DNA from: Piper betle
Taxonomy: Eukaryota; Streptophyta; Magnoliopsida; Piperales; Piperaceae
Assembly: GCA_033002965.1 (NCBI GenBank)
Contig: JAURVB010010327.1
Coordinates: forward strand, 34,517-98,516
DNA: 64,000 nucleotides
Direction of reading: 5' to 3'
A model generated the notes under the pieces. The model was given only the letters and a program-made list of their open reading frames with translations, did not search any database and was not told where the DNA came from. Made by a program: the position numbers and the translations under genes. Shown here piece after piece: positions 1 through 12,290 of the stretch. The first letter of the stretch is position 1. The number at the start of each line of letters is the position of its first letter.

Positions 1-509
1 GTGGTTATTATTTTGTTTATTATTGTTATACATACTTAGTGGTTTTATCATTAACTTGGAATTGCCTCAACATGTAGCAATTAATGGGGAGCATGCCTTG
101 GCAGGAGAAATCGACATAGACTCTGTTAATGGACTATAACACTTAGATTTTTCTTTCAGATTCATTAGTAGTTTATTGTTTTGGTTATATATTATTAGTA
201 GTGGAGTATGGTTTGGTCACTGAGGGATTGTTATGATTTGTATTGCTTTACTTGTTTACTAATTGTTATCACTCTGAAATATTATTAGACATAATTATAT
301 TAGTTTGAATAATTTATATTTAGCTGTAATTAAATGACATTACTTTACATGTTTAATTATTATAGTTAATTATGAATTTGACAAATTTAATGGTTAGATG
401 TTGCATTTTTGTTGTTGTTTAATTATTCCATGTATTGTTTTATTGGAGTTCTTGTTGTTGAACCAAAAGTGACCACCGACCTGGTTGTATAATCGGGTGG
501 GTCATCACA
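1..509 (+). repeat. 3' part of a family-B-like LTR, cut by the window edge
   Basis: The stretch near 38-70 resembles the 'gcggcttagtggttttacca' block of the LTR at 19059-22012. The end at 492-509 (cgggtgggtcatcaca) matches the ends of the family-B LTRs at 22012 and 61342, which also finish in gggtgggtca- or gggttgtta-type sequence plus CA. No initiator-Met primer site follows 509, so this is more likely a solo or 3' LTR than a 5' LTR. The left end lies outside the window. Divergence from the other copies is high. Confidence 0.55.
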
Positions 510-603
510 ATTTGAGTATACCAATCATTGAATCATTAGTACTACAATTATATATCATGAAGAGATCTTTCTATCCAGATTCTATTCTATGGGAGCATCG
601 TGT

Positions 604-2387
604 TGTTTTTTTATCAATGCATCACGAAAGTGGACACATCAAACAAGTAATACAATAATAAGTATGAGATCGTTCCACGAGGGATTGATGTTCTATTGTT
701 TATTGCTAATAACTAGATTATAAAACCTACTTAAATGTATACAAAAAGTATATGATGTGATGAAAATCTATTCTAAATCTAATAGATTGAGTGAAGGCAT
801 GAAGTAGATATACTATTCTACTGTGGAAACTAATGCAAAGGCACAAAAATAGAAAATACAACACAAGTTGCTATAAGTTCTCTTACTAAAATTGGACCTG
901 GGGTGAATAATTTCACTTGCTTAATAGGTAAAAGGTAACACATCTTGTCATGTTAATCAAGTTATACACACTTGCAGTTGATATGTAGTTGATATCCAGG
1001 GAAACATATTTAATTGTAAGGTGCTCCCACATCTTATTACAACCTACAACCCTAACATCTTTTCACGTTCCTGTAAAAACAAAACTATTTTGGTGCATTA
1101 AAATTAACTCTCTTATGTAGATATCTATGACTCTATTACATCTCTGTAGTTAAAATCATAAGCTATTTCATCCACAGATAACATCAACCTGCCTATTCAT
1201 AAGTCTTGACCGAATCTCTTAATTATACAAAAGTTAGCTACTCTTTTGAAACATTAAGCGTAGGTAAGAAGTAATCAACTAACAAGCAATGCAATAAGAT
1301 AACAAAACGAGATATATTATATATCCAACAAGATCCAACATACAACTCAGATCACTAAGTGTTTCCCCATGTAAAAATAGTAATACATCTTGAACCTCAT
1401 CAAAGAAAATAACATTGCAAGAAGAGAAGAGAAAATTATGCAAATTTGTAACGATGAGGTCATGGCATGAACTTTTCTTTAGCAAAGAAGCTTCCTTTAA
1501 ACTTGGCATCCACTACTTCTTTTCAGCAACCTTCAACTCCTACTTCATTAGTAATGTGGAGCTTGAGGGGTGAAAGGTAAAGAAAAAAGAGTGGGTTTTC
1601 TTTTTCTATTGTCTTCTCTAATCTATGATATCCTAAGTGATTTATATTGTCAGCTCCCTCTTCATCGTGCAAGTGAGTGAGGGTATTTATAGCCAATTGG
1701 AATTGGATTTCTCTTGATAAGTAAAGTAACTTCCTAGTGGTTTCCTTCCTCCAATGTGTAGATATTGACTCCAAAGTGTGATTGCATACTTGTCCCCAAG
1801 GTATTTCTTCATGGTCGAGGGAGTTAGTAGAGTTGTCTCCAAGGATTCAAATTTGAAGAGCAGAACAAACCGTTGGATGAAGTTTCCTTATAGCTTCCAT
1901 TCCAGCAAGTGGACATGGTGATTCCTTTAATAATTGGTAGTGGTTGAGTTTTTTCCTTATTTACTTCTCAAGACGTCCATCCACTAACTTCAAAGTGGGG
2001 AGTTGAGTAGATTAGGTAGATCTGCTCTGTGGGTGAGGAACAATTGCAAGTGTGCAGGTGCCTTTTGTTGGTCAAAAGTATGTTCAAAAAGTTGAAGATT
2101 TGGTCACGGACAGGTGTACAGGTGTGGAGGTCTGATCAAGTGATCCATCCAAGGTCAGTAGTGGAATAGTTTGACCCAAATCTGTAAGTGTGCATGTTCC
2201 TTATTCGATATCCTTCAAAACACATTTCTTTCGTAATAATTGGTTGTAGGTGTGTATATATTCACTATGACTTACAATAATTTAAAATTTTCATATTTTA
2301 GTAAAAAATTATTAGGAAAAATGACTCTAAGGCATGAAAATGATACCCAAAACTTATCAAAATATTGTGTTAATCTACGAAGTATCA
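604..2387 (-). repeat. Tat-like LTR, inverted partner of 16138-17889
   Basis: The reverse complement aligns along nearly its whole length with 16138-17889. It starts TGATACTTCG (the partner starts TGACACTTTG) and ends in a GATGCATTGATAAAAAAACA tail (partner gatgcattgaaataaaaaca). Both copies share a block reading FSSCNVIFF in one frame. The LTR length is about 1.8 kb. No 5-bp target duplication is evident (cgtgt on the left, caacc on the right), and no recognisable primer site or coding region adjoins it, so it is probably a solo or orphan LTR. The short ORFs inside are not genes. Confidence 0.6.
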
Positions 2388-4159
2388 CAACCAACAAGTG
2401 CTTGCTCAAAGTTTCACCTGTGTGAGGTGCTGGCACATATATAAAGTTGAACCAAACAATGTAAGTATTAAAATTTATTCAAATATAAACATGTAAACAT
2501 ATAATATAAAATAAGACAAAGCTCAATCCCTTATTTTATTTTATTTTATTGCAAGGCCCATAGTCATCAATGTCATGAGTTGTAATTATCATATAGCTTT
2601 TATTCTTATTTTGATGTCTATATGTCTGGTGACAATTAGACAATCTAGTTTATCTCATCTCTTCACCATATATTTTTTTCAACGATACATTAATTTTCAA
2701 TATGTTTTGTTGGGTTGCATTTCTTTTCCCTGGCATGTTCATAGGGCATGTAACACTCATGAATTTCTTAAAACCTTCTTGTTCAACTATGGTTATGGGA
2801 AATGCATGTCTTATAATCATCGACTTCTCTCATAGTTTTCTGGTCAAAAGTGTATTTTCCAACAATCATTCTCCCCTCATTGTTCTTTCCCATAACTCCC
2901 AAAAAGAGATTGACAAATATATGCATTTTTTAGAACACTTTGCTAGATGGAAAGACTTGTGATCTAATTTGCACTCTTTGTTATTTCTGCATTACAATCA
3001 TTACATGTATCATATGCCACACTTTCTCTAAAGAACTCCAAGACAGATAATTTTTTCATTTTCTTCAAAGGTATGAAGAGGTGGGTCAGCACTTTGAGTA
3101 GTGCTTTCTATTTGATTAGGATTAGGAGTCGTGCCATCTAGCCCATTATTGAGAGGTCATAGTTGACTCTTGATTAAATTAGTATCTTCATCCTTCATTC
3201 CATATATAAAGTAAATAATTATTATTCAATTCACACAAGCAATATATGTCACATCTTAAAATTAAATAAATATTAATCATACCAAACAAATAATAACAAG
3301 GTAACTTAATCTATACAAAGTAGGGCAGATCTATTCTCCATGATTTAAAGGCTCGGCCCATATGCAAACTAATGGACCTACGTCCTCCCTTCATTAATTG
3401 GTTAATCAAGTTGAAGAACAATAGGTGCATCCCTACTAATATACTAAATCTTACCACAGGAAATATTAGATGTAAAACTTAGTGGGGGATTATTACAGAG
3501 GTCGCTAGTGGCAATGGTAAGAGGGGTTGTGGTGGTCGGTGGGGTGAAGGAGGAGAGGAGAACAATCAGAGAGGAAGAAGGGGAAGCGATAAGGGGCATG
3601 GTAGTCCTTTTAGAGTTTATTTAGGGCTAATTAGGTTTTATAGGGGTTGTCATGGTGGTAGACTTGGCATTTAGGAGACTTTGTAGGAGTAAGCTCATCA
3701 TATAGGGATTTTAGTGGGGGTTGCTTAGGAAGGATAAGGTAGATTTTCCATCGGATATCTTGAGTATTTTAGATATTTATAGGGGTATTTTAGTAATTTC
3801 ACAGATGCATCCTTTTAGATAGTTTTTTAACTCGCTCTATGTTATGAGAATAACCAAATAGCTATAATGTGAGGTTCAAGGAGCTTCTAAGAGCTATCTA
3901 CAACTATCAAAGCATATCAGCAAGTCATGGACATGAGTTCGAGTAAAATAAAAATAAAATAGAATGAACTAGAATCTGGGTTGTCATGACCTTTGAATGT
4001 CTTGCACTAGAATTGACCATCCCACATAAAATTCAAATAAATGAATCCTATGACGATCAATCCTCAGTCTAAATTTAACGGTTAATGAATAAAAATAAAC
4101 ACACAACTATGGTCGAATTGACTGGGCTAGTGGCAGTAAAACCTTGACTTAAACTTGGG
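2388..4159. other. No gene recognised; AT-rich intergenic or eroded repeat
   Basis: Two overlapping short ORFs (2575-2962) show no recognisable domain and read like chance frames. At 3490-3600 there is a purine-rich stretch with gtggtggtcggtgggg- and gaggagaggag-type runs. I see no RNA gene. Confidence 0.5.
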
Positions 4160-4285
4160 TTGTAGATCTATTTTATTAGTAGGAATGATGTACAGATCTT
4201 CAACTTCAATTAATCACTTTTGACGGTATGACTTAGGTCTATTAGTGTGCACTTTAGATTGGGTCGTTACAAATAGTATTAAAGC
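4160..4285 (+). repeat. LTR 3' terminus with decayed initiator-Met primer site
   Basis: The sequence gggtcgttaca ends at 4271 and is followed after two bases by tagtattaaagc (4274-4285). That is a decayed version of the initiator-Met primer-binding core TGGTATCAGAGC. The arrangement is the LTR/primer-site junction of a plus-strand chromovirus-type element, but no coding region follows. Confidence 0.5.
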
Positions 4286-4469
4286 AACCTGATTTCATGT
4301 TAGATGTTGGGTTGGATTAGGGATGTCAACTAGATTGGTGGTCATAGGCCAAAGAAGGACATGGGTCGGGGTTAGCAACTGCCTAGTGTAGGAATTTTAA
4401 AGACAAAATTTCCTGAGATGGCTAGATTATGAGATCCTTCAACTTAGTCTCATATCTAATACCTATTGG

Positions 4470-4582
4470 GGTAAGATAAGGTTTATTAGTGCAAATGGAC
4501 TATAGATCTTCAACTTCGATTAATCACTTTTAAAGAGATAACTTAGACCTATTAATTTGCACTTCATGCTAGATTATTACAC
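4470..4582 (+). repeat. Second copy of the same LTR terminus
   Basis: About 110 bp repeat 4160-4271. Both contain agatcttcaacttc followed by attaatcactttt, and end in gggtcgttaca or agattattaca. The two ends lie about 310 bp apart in direct orientation, suggesting a local duplication or an element collapsed by deletion. Confidence 0.5.
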
Positions 4583-5788
4583 TGGACATCCAATTGCTCC
4601 AAATCAGAGTAATCTAAGCATTCAAATAAACTTCTTAAGCAATGGCCTGGAATGATCCATGGTGAGTGAGGGAGTATAGATGCTTGTAAAATGTCACCAT
4701 GAGTGGTGATAAGCAGTTTGAGGGTGTCATGGGAATGGTGGTGGCTGCCCAACACCACCAATGGAGATACCTGCAAAACACCATCATTGTGAAGAGTATA
4801 GTCGATGGTGCGTACAACTCTAGTAGTGGGTTTGATAGAAGGTGGTGGCAAAAATTGTGTATCGAACATTATGGAGAGTATAGAGAAATTGTCAAGGAGT
4901 TTGATAGTGGGTGCCGAACAGCAAGGCTGGTGCTACATTGATGTGCACAATAATGGAAAGCACATGTAGGGGATGTACTAAAGGAGGAAGTGCACTACCT
5001 ATTGGGGGGCCACATGTAGGCTATAGTGAGGCTAGGATGGGTACTCTAGTGGGTGGCCAATGAAGGCGTCTAATATAGAAGAGAGCTAATAAGATAAAAA
5101 CAAATCAATTAGATCTCCATAATCCTTAGAACCACCAATGACCGTGATGGCAAATAATAATGAAAATCTTAAACGATTAAAACATTAAGGGATTTAACAT
5201 TAATAGCAACAAGTTCTTATTGATTCAAAGTCACAAGTTTTTGCAAACTTGTCAAACCATACAAGTGATTAAATCAATTATAACTTGCACAAATAGATCC
5301 TAAGTAAAAAAATAAACTAATGAAGTATAAATCAATTAAAGACACAAGCTTTGGCGAACAAAGTCTAACCATGAAAGAGTTCTAAGTGATTTAGATATTA
5401 CTCACTCATTACTCTCTGGTGATCAAGTCAAATATAGGAGTATTGAGTGAAATTAGCACAAGTAAAGCAACTAATATATAGATAAGAGAAGGAATGCAGA
5501 AAATAATATATAAAGAGACACAAGATCTTTTAAGAGGTTTTGAACTTGTACTTCTCACTTCTATCCCACCAAGTCTTTTAGTTGGGTAGGTCTTCACTTT
5601 CTTCACTATAGCATAATTTATACACTTTACAAACAGCAACAAGGCCTCCCTTCAAAAGGACCCACCAAGTGACAAGGAAGCTTGCACTCCTAACACCGTA
5701 GGAGCTTCCAATAAATCTTCCCCCATAAGCATCAAGTGCCAAGGATCTTTGCAACCACCTCTAACACCCTAGAGGTTTACAACATTGG
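4583..5788. other. No gene recognised; probable eroded retroelement into which the Athila-like element inserted
   Basis: ORFs on both strands overlap at 4564-4941. Neither shows a family I know, and neither has codon bias against the other. From about 5160 the sequence resembles retrotransposon LTR material (aagagacacaagatctttta at 5513-5532, later caaggcctcc). The Athila-like element begins at 5789. Confidence 0.4.
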
Positions 5789-6995
5789 TGTTAAGTGTTT
5801 AAAGTATACAATATTTACCTATGTTTTTAATGTGATTTTATACATCCCAGGTATAAATATTATTAATTAGGTGATAGTTTATTTTATTTTTTTAGTTAAT
5901 TAATATGTTATTAGATATGTTTAATTTGGGAGTTTCAATGCTGAAAAAGATAAAACAAACTAAACTTAGGAATTGAAAGGTCATGGTACTTGGCCCCACT
6001 CCAATGGTTAGTACAAGGAGTTCACAAAGCTCAAATGAGGGTGATTGTTGATGGTTTTGGGGTGCCTTAATTATGGCTTGGTTGAACAAGTCGAAGAGTT
6101 GCAAACTTGATTGAACACCAAAATTAATTATATTACATGATTTGTGAACTCTTTCTTTGAATTCATGTATTTAATGGCCGTCTCATCTTCTATATAAATG
6201 GGTGGTCATTTGTTGTTACGAAATCTTAACTCTTTGCTTAGAAGTAGTTCAGTTTTTGTAATTCTCTTCTTTCATAATGAAAAGTAGTTTCTTCTTTATA
6301 ATATTTTCTATTTTTATTATGGAGTAAACCTTTATTTCGTCCTAGAGAAGAATGAAACTTAACATGGTTTAATTAAATTCATTTCAACCTCTTACTCTTT
6401 TATTCAATTAGATTGCTTGAATTATCATGTTCTTAATGCTAAGAGTAGACTAATCACCTATTACTTAGATCATGAGGATTAATTAGATTTCGGAGAAATC
6501 AGTTAGATTAGTCATGATAATTCATCATACGACAAGTCTTTGGACTTGTTTGTTATTGTGGTTGGGAGATACACAACACCGTATGATATTGTAATGCAGA
6601 TCTTAATGCATTATTTTATTGATTAATCAATTATCACTGGAATGTAGAAATTGAGACGAAATAATAATAGATGCATGAAGGAGCGGAAGCCACCATGTTA
6701 TATAATTCTCCTAGATTGGCAATTCGACAGAATAAAAGATAAGAGTAAGATGTGATGAATATTAAATTCATGTTAAGGAAAATTCGACTCTAGAATGAGT
6801 TTTATCATTATAAATTTTCTTTAATTTAAAGTTATTATTTAGATTTAGTTAAGTCGATTGTGTTTGTTTTGTTCTTAATTTTATTTTCTTTAATTAATTT
6901 AAAGAAATTCATTTCTCTGTGGGATGATACTCAAATTCATCATTATATTACTTGTTTCAACCATTTATACTTGCATGCTATTGAGATAATAAACA
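5789..6995 (+). repeat. 5' LTR of the Athila-like element
   Basis: It begins TGTTAAGTGTTTAAAGTATAC and ends ...ataataaaca, aligning with 11142-12290 throughout. The primer site follows after six bases. Confidence 0.85.
6191..6199 (+). promoter_or_regulatory. Probable LTR TATA box
   Basis: tatataaat lies about 400 bp into the 5' LTR and is conserved at 11506-11514 in the 3' LTR, as expected of a retrotransposon U3 promoter. Position and conservation are the only evidence. Confidence 0.5.
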
Positions 6996-7001
6996 AATTT
7001 T

Positions 7002-7019
7002 TGCTGTCGTTGCCGAGGA
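7002..7019 (+). other. Primer-binding site, tRNA-Asp type, degenerate
   Basis: TGCTGTCGTTGCCGAGGA matches the plant tRNA-Asp 3' complement TGGCGCCGTTGCCGGGGA at 14 of 18 positions and sits just after the 5' LTR. This primer is characteristic of Athila/Tat-lineage elements. Confidence 0.75.
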
Positions 7020-7262
7020 AATCGAATTTTCATAGTTAATTTGGGATTAGCATTTTGAGACTTTTTCTTTTCTTTTTAGATTTTAGTGATAATTTTTTGT
7101 AAAAAAAATATTGTATCATTGTCTTCTTCCTTGTTATTATTTGTTTATGCATCGATTAATGCAGTCATCCTTGTTTTCTTGTGATCTAGAGATTGAAAGG
7201 ACTTTGAGAAACTTGTGTGCCACTAGAAGAAGAGCACAAGAAGCAATAGAAAAGAAGAATCC

Positions 7263-8656
7263 ATGGACCCACAAGAACAACAAATGTCTCCACTTCCACC
7301 GATTGTAGCAATAGCCAATGATGACAATATGGCAATCCAAGATTGGGTTGTTGTACCTCTTGCAAGATGGTTACAACCTAGTATTATTGCACCACCGGTG
7401 GATGCAACCCACTTCAATCTTAAACCAATTTTATTAAACATGTTACGAATTATAGGACAATGTAGTGGATCGCCTACTAAAAATCATAATAGGCATATCA
7501 TCGATTTCCTATCGGTTTACAAGATATATAAGTAACTTGGTGTCTCGACGATACTCTCCACATTCACTTATTTCCATTCTCATTAATAGGAAGTGTGAAA
7601 GAGTGGTTGTCATCATCAGATGCAATTACCACTTGGGATGAATTGTCTGAAAAATTTTTGTTAAAATATTTTCCTCTTCTGAAACTGCTAGATTAGGTAA
7701 AAAATTTTATCTTTTTCGCAATTTGATGGCGAGTCTCTTTTAAGGCATGGGAAAGATTTAAAGATTTGTTGAAAAAGTGTCCTAACAATGGTATAGAAAG
7801 ATGGATGCAACTCGAAACTTTCTATAACGGGTTGTTGGGGCAAACAAAGAACATAGTTGATGTGGCGGACAATGGATCATTTCTTAAGAAGAACCCACAT
7901 TCAGTTTTTCAACTGCTAGAATTGATGGTTTCTAGCAACCACTATTCAACCCAAGAAAGGCACCCAAGGAGGATTACTGGAGTTTTAGAATTAGATGCAC
8001 TTAATGCTTTATTTGCTCAGGTTAGTGCCTTAGCTAATCAAATTCAAAATCTTAATATGCAAGGACAGGTTAAGGCTGTGGAGCCAAGGTGTGAATGGTG
8101 TGGACAAGGATATTCTAGAAGTTAATGTGCAACATATCAAGTTAAATACTTTGGCAACTTTAATATGAACAACAATCTATATTCCAGTACTTACAATGCA
8201 GTGCTGGCACAATAACCCCAACTTTTCATGTAATAATTCTCCACAATTGGCTACTGTCCTCAATAATCCACCACCACCATCACAGCATTCTTGACCTCCT
8301 TCACTTTCTTTTTAGCCACAACAGTCGAATTTGATCCAAATGTTCAATTCTATACAACAAACTATGAACAATTCATGCAGAATCAACGACAACAACAACA
8401 ACATTTTATACAACAAGTTGTGTTGCAATTAAACAAGGAACCAAGTGAGCGACCTAAGGGTGTACTTCTTAGCCAACCAGAACAACCAAGGAATGATGGT
8501 CAAGAGCATCACAAAGCCGTAACAACCTGGAGTGGTTTTACTTTACAAGAACCAGTTCAGCCTAATGAAGTTAAGGAAAAGATGAAAAGCCAAACAATGA
8601 ACCTGAACCCAGTACATTGGTTAGCTTACTCAAAGCAAAGGGAAAGAGAAAGATGA
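7263..8656 (+). pseudogene. gag of the Athila-like element, frameshifted
   Basis: This encodes the capsid-type polyprotein that packages element RNA. The first open part (7263-7535) carries the DATHFNLKPILLNML motif typical of Athila Gag N-termini. The next readable part (7766-8122) has LLKKCPNNGIERWMQLETFY and NGL, matching the conserved capsid core ('rCPhHg', then 'FYnGL'). A Gln-rich C-terminal stretch (8291-8656, with a QNQRQQQQHF motif) follows in another frame. At least two frameshifts and several stops separate the parts, between 7535 and 7766 and between 8122 and 8291. A single CxxC (CEWCGQGY) is left of a possible zinc knuckle. It is a pseudogene. Confidence 0.8.
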
Positions 8657-9816
8657 GGTACATACAAAAGAGGTCAAAAAATGTATCATTTCCTATATTT
8701 AAGAAATTACAAATTAACATACCCTTCACTGATGCACTTGAACAGATGCCTAATTATGTAAAATACTTAAAGGATATTCTAGCAAAGAAAAGAAGAATAG
8801 ATGACAATGAAGTTGTGGCCATGACAGAGGAATGTAGTGTTGTCCTACAAAGAAAACTACCTCCTAAGATGAAAGACCTGAGCAAATTTGTGATTCCATG
8901 TTTAATTGGAGGAAATATTCATTTTAATGTTGTATGTGACTTAGGTTCTAGCATTAATCTTATGCCTATTTTTGTTTTCAAAAGGTTAGAGATCCAGGAC
9001 ATTGCTCTTACCAACATCACACTCCAGTTGGCCGACCGATCATTGGTATGTCCTAAAGGAGTCATTGAAGATGTTTTAATAAAGGTTGACAAGTTTATCT
9101 TTCCTGCACATTTTGTGGTGTTCAAAATGGAAGGAAGGAACGACAATATACTACTCATCGCTGGGAGAGGTTTCTTAGCAGCTAGGAGAACACTGATCGA
9201 CATAGTTGCTGGAAAACTTACACTTAAGGTAAACAATGAATATGTCAAATATAACATCTGCAAATCCATGACTTGTCTAGATGCAACATATGATTGTTCT
9301 AGAATTGAACTATTTGATAAAATAATGTATCAAGGGGATCAGTTGAGTAATTCATTACATAAGGCCATAAATTCTCATTGTAAAGAAGATATTGATGTAG
9401 AAGATATGGTTAAAATATTAGATTGACAACCAATCTTGCCTAGGAGATTCAGAGTTGTGAAAACCTTAGACCTACCATTCCACAAATTGCTACCATCAGT
9501 TGAATTACCAAATATTTTGGAGCTAAAGCAACTTCCAAAACATCTCAAGTATACTTTCTTAAGGCCTAATGACACTCTTCCTGTTATTATTTCTTCAGAG
9601 CTAACTATGTTGCAGGAAGAGAAGCAGATTAGAATACTAAAGGATCACAAATCAGCTATTGCTTGGACTATAGCAGACATAAAAGGCATTGATCCATCCT
9701 TTTGTATGCATAGGATCAACTTAGTGGATAGATGTATTCCAAATGTAGAGCACCAACAACGACTCAACCCCAATATGAAAGAAGTGGTCAAGGAGGAGAT
9801 TATCAAGATGGTCTGA
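8617..9816 (+). pseudogene. Protease plus first part of RT, with one in-frame stop
   Basis: This is one reading frame over 8617-9816 apart from a stop at 9424-9426. Retropepsin features are clear: LSKFVIPCLIGG, then the active-site segment CDLGSSINLMPIFVF (the catalytic Asp is retained), TLQLADRSLVCPKGVIEDVL, and LLIAGRGFLAARRTLID in place of the usual ILGRPFLATGRALID. After the stop comes the pre-RT spacer LELKQLPKHLKYTFL and WTIADIKGIDPSFCMHRI, then LNPNMKEVVKEEIIKM, where the polymerase domain should begin. The frame ends there because of the large deletion. It lies in a different frame from the end of gag. Confidence 0.85.
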
Positions 9817-10092
9817 TTGTATACGTTAAACCAAACGCTTCTTGGGAGGCAACCCAAGTGATTTCTTTTAAAAGTTTATTTTTATTTGTAGATTTTTTTT
9901 AAATATTTCTTTTTATTTTGTAGCATGGGTCAAGTCAAAATTCATCATTCACGACAATCAACCACTGACTTATTGGTTGAGGGAATCCTCTTGTTCTTCT
10001 CTTTATTTTTCTAACATGGAGGACAATATTTAGTTTAAGTGTAGGGGGATGCCTTAATTTTGTGCATATTGTTCACGCTCGACTCATGTTTA

Positions 10093-10093
<1 letters not shown>

Positions 10094-10131
<38 letters not shown>
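10094..10131. repeat. (TA)n microsatellite
   Basis: About 19 uninterrupted TA units inside the element. Confidence 0.95.
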
Positions 10132-10134
<3 letters not shown>

Positions 10135-10452
10135 TAATTTAGTATAAAAATTTTATTATGCAACAATATATTAGTCTCTTGGTTCAATGATAGATACATG
10201 TGAATTAATCTTACCTTTCTTGGAAAAACTTGATTAATTGATATGAGGGATGAACTGAGTAAATGATTGCATTCGAGAGTTGGTTCTCTACCTTATATTA
10301 TTTTCACAATCCTTTGGTTTAGATGATTTCAATGAATGTTTTGCAATAGGAAAAATCCTTTAATCATAAGAATTTGCATGACGGCTCTGGTTGCTTTAGG
10401 TTTGTCCTAGCAATTTTTTTCTTCTTAAAAAATATAAATAAATTAGATCAAT

Positions 10453-10815
10453 GACTACTTTGCTGAGTAACTGGGCCTTTGTAACTCGCTAATTATGGGG
10501 GGTTCACATCAAAAGGTAAAACTAGTTATCTCTGTTTGCATATTGGCACTTTGTTGAGTAACTAGGCCTTCGTAACTCAGTAATTATGGGGGTTCACGTC
10601 AAAACTAAAGCTGGCTACTCTTAAAAAAATTAATAAATTAATAAATTGGAGCAATGACTACTTTGCTGAGTAATCAGGCCTTTGTAACTTAGTAATTATG
10701 GTGGTTCGTGTCAAAACGTAAAGCTAGTTATCTCTGTTTGCATATTGGCACTTTACTGAGTAACCGGGCCTTCGTAACTCAGTAATAATGGAGGTTGACG
10801 TCAAAAGGAAAAGTT
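10453..10815 (+). repeat. Minisatellite of about 90-110 bp units in the element's 3' region
   Basis: Four copies share ctttgctgagtaactgggcc, then gtaactc..taattatgg, then ttcacgtcaaaa. Copies 1 and 3 carry the tagttatctctgtttgcata spacer, while copies 2 and 4 do not, so the true unit may be an alternating dimer. Confidence 0.8.
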
Positions 10816-11130
10816 GCCTATTCATTAAAAAAAAACTACTTACATTAGTGGAGATGAGGGCAAATGGCAAACATATTTTAACTTGAGCTAGAGTGTTATT
10901 TCTTGTTGAAAATGAGATGGATAAGCAAAAGGATTATCTTACACACACATGCACATAGAGAGCCTTCTTTTGGGTGTGATTGATGAAAGGGAATTTCTGA
11001 TTTGATTGATATCGTGTTGCCTCTGGTTAGTTTGATTAAGAATCATATGAGAACATAATGGGGACTAAGTATTTTTGTGTATTGAAATTTTTTGGTTATG
11101 ATATTTTGCTCGGGGCGTGCAAAAGTTTAA

Positions 11131-11141
11131 GTTTGGGGGCG
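11131..11141 (+). other. Polypurine tract
   Basis: gtttgggggcg directly precedes the TG of the 3' LTR, the expected plus-strand primer position. Confidence 0.7.
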
Positions 11142-12290
11142 TGTTGAGTATTTAAAATATACAATATTTACCTCTATTTTTAATGTGATTTTGTACATCC
11201 CAGGTATAAATATTATTAACTAGGTGATAGTCTACTTTATTTTTTTAGTTAATTAAGAGAAAAAGATGAAACAAATTAAGCTTATGAATTGAAAGGTCAT
11301 GGTACTTGGCCTCACCCAATGGTTACTACAAAGAGTTCACAAAGCTCAAATGAGGGTGATTGTTGATGGTTTTGGGGTGCCTTACTTATGGCTTGGTTGA
11401 GCAAGTCGAAGAATTGCAAACTTGATTGGACACCAAAATTAATTAGATTACATGATTTGTGAACACCTTTTTTAAATTCCTGTATCTAATGACCATCTCA
11501 TCTTCTATATAAATGAGTGGTTATTTGTTGTTTAGGATATCTCAACTCTTTGCTTAGAAGTAGTTTAGTTTTTGTAATGTTTTTCCTTTCATAATGAAAA
11601 GTAGTTTCTTCTTTATAATATTTTCTATTTTTATTATGGAGTAATCCTTTATTTCGTTCTAGAGAAGAATGGAACTTAATATGGTTTAATTGAATTCATT
11701 TCAACCTCTTACTCTCTTTATTCAATCAGATTATTTGAATTATCATGTTCTTATTGCTAAGAATAGACTGATTGCCTATTTCTTAGATCATGAGGTTTCA
11801 TTAGATTTCAGGAGAAATTAATTAGATTAGTCATTGATAATTCATCATACGATGAGTTTTTTGATTTATTTGTCATTGTGGTCGGGAGATACACAACAAC
11901 ATATGCGAGGTAAGGCAAATCTTAATGCGTTATTTTGTTAATTAATCAATTATCACCGGGAGGTAGAAATTGAGGCAAAATAATATATGCATGAAGGAGT
12001 GGAAGCTACCATGTTATATAATTCTCCTAGATTGGCAATTCGAGAGAATAAAAGATAAGAATAAGATGTGATGAATATTAAATTCATGTTAAAGGAAATT
12101 CAACTTTAGAACGAGTTTTATCATTATAACTTTTTTCTTTAATTTAAAGTTATTATTTAAATTTAGTTAAGTCGATTGTGTTTGTTTTGTTCTTAATTTC
12201 ATTTTCTCTCTGTGGGACGATACTCCAATTCATCATTATATTACTTGTTTCGACCATTTATACTTGCATGTTATTGAGATAATCAAAACA
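11142..12290 (+). repeat. 3' LTR of the Athila-like element
   Basis: It begins TGTTGAGTATTTAAAATATAC, ends ataatcaaaaca, and aligns with the 5' LTR. It is about 60 bp shorter because of small deletions (for example near 11254 and 12208). Confidence 0.85.

Larger units (their letters stand above)
9817..11130 (+). other. Untranslated post-pol region of the Athila-like element
   Basis: It starts with the conserved gggaggcaaccc block, then contains an AT dinucleotide run, the 'gtagggggatgcc' purine-rich block near 10040, and a tandem-repeat array. No ORF is supported. It matches the long noncoding 3' region usual in this clade. Confidence 0.65.
5789..12290 (+). mobile_element. Athila-like Ty3/gypsy retrotransposon, internally deleted
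   Basis: Two direct LTRs (5789-6995, 11142-12290) bracket a tRNA-Asp-type primer site, gag, protease, the start of reverse transcriptase, the Athila-style post-pol tail 'cttgggaggcaacccaagtg' (9840-9859), a tandem-repeat block and a polypurine tract. The coding part stops at about 9816, where RT should continue, and jumps straight into the post-pol tail. RT, RNase H and integrase are therefore gone (several kb in complete relatives). Frameshifts and stops break gag and PR. The LTRs differ by many substitutions and small indels, so the copy is old. The flanks (attgg and atgta) do not form a clean 5-bp target duplication. It could move only with proteins supplied in trans. Confidence 0.85.

Noticed and set aside
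2575..2962. Two overlapping 86-codon plus-strand ORFs
   Set aside because: Hydrophobic, AT-driven translations in two frames of the same DNA. No motif.
4564..4941. Overlapping ORFs on both strands (101 and 80 codons)
   Set aside because: No recognisable family, and the sequence is next to LTR fragments. Chance frames cannot be excluded.
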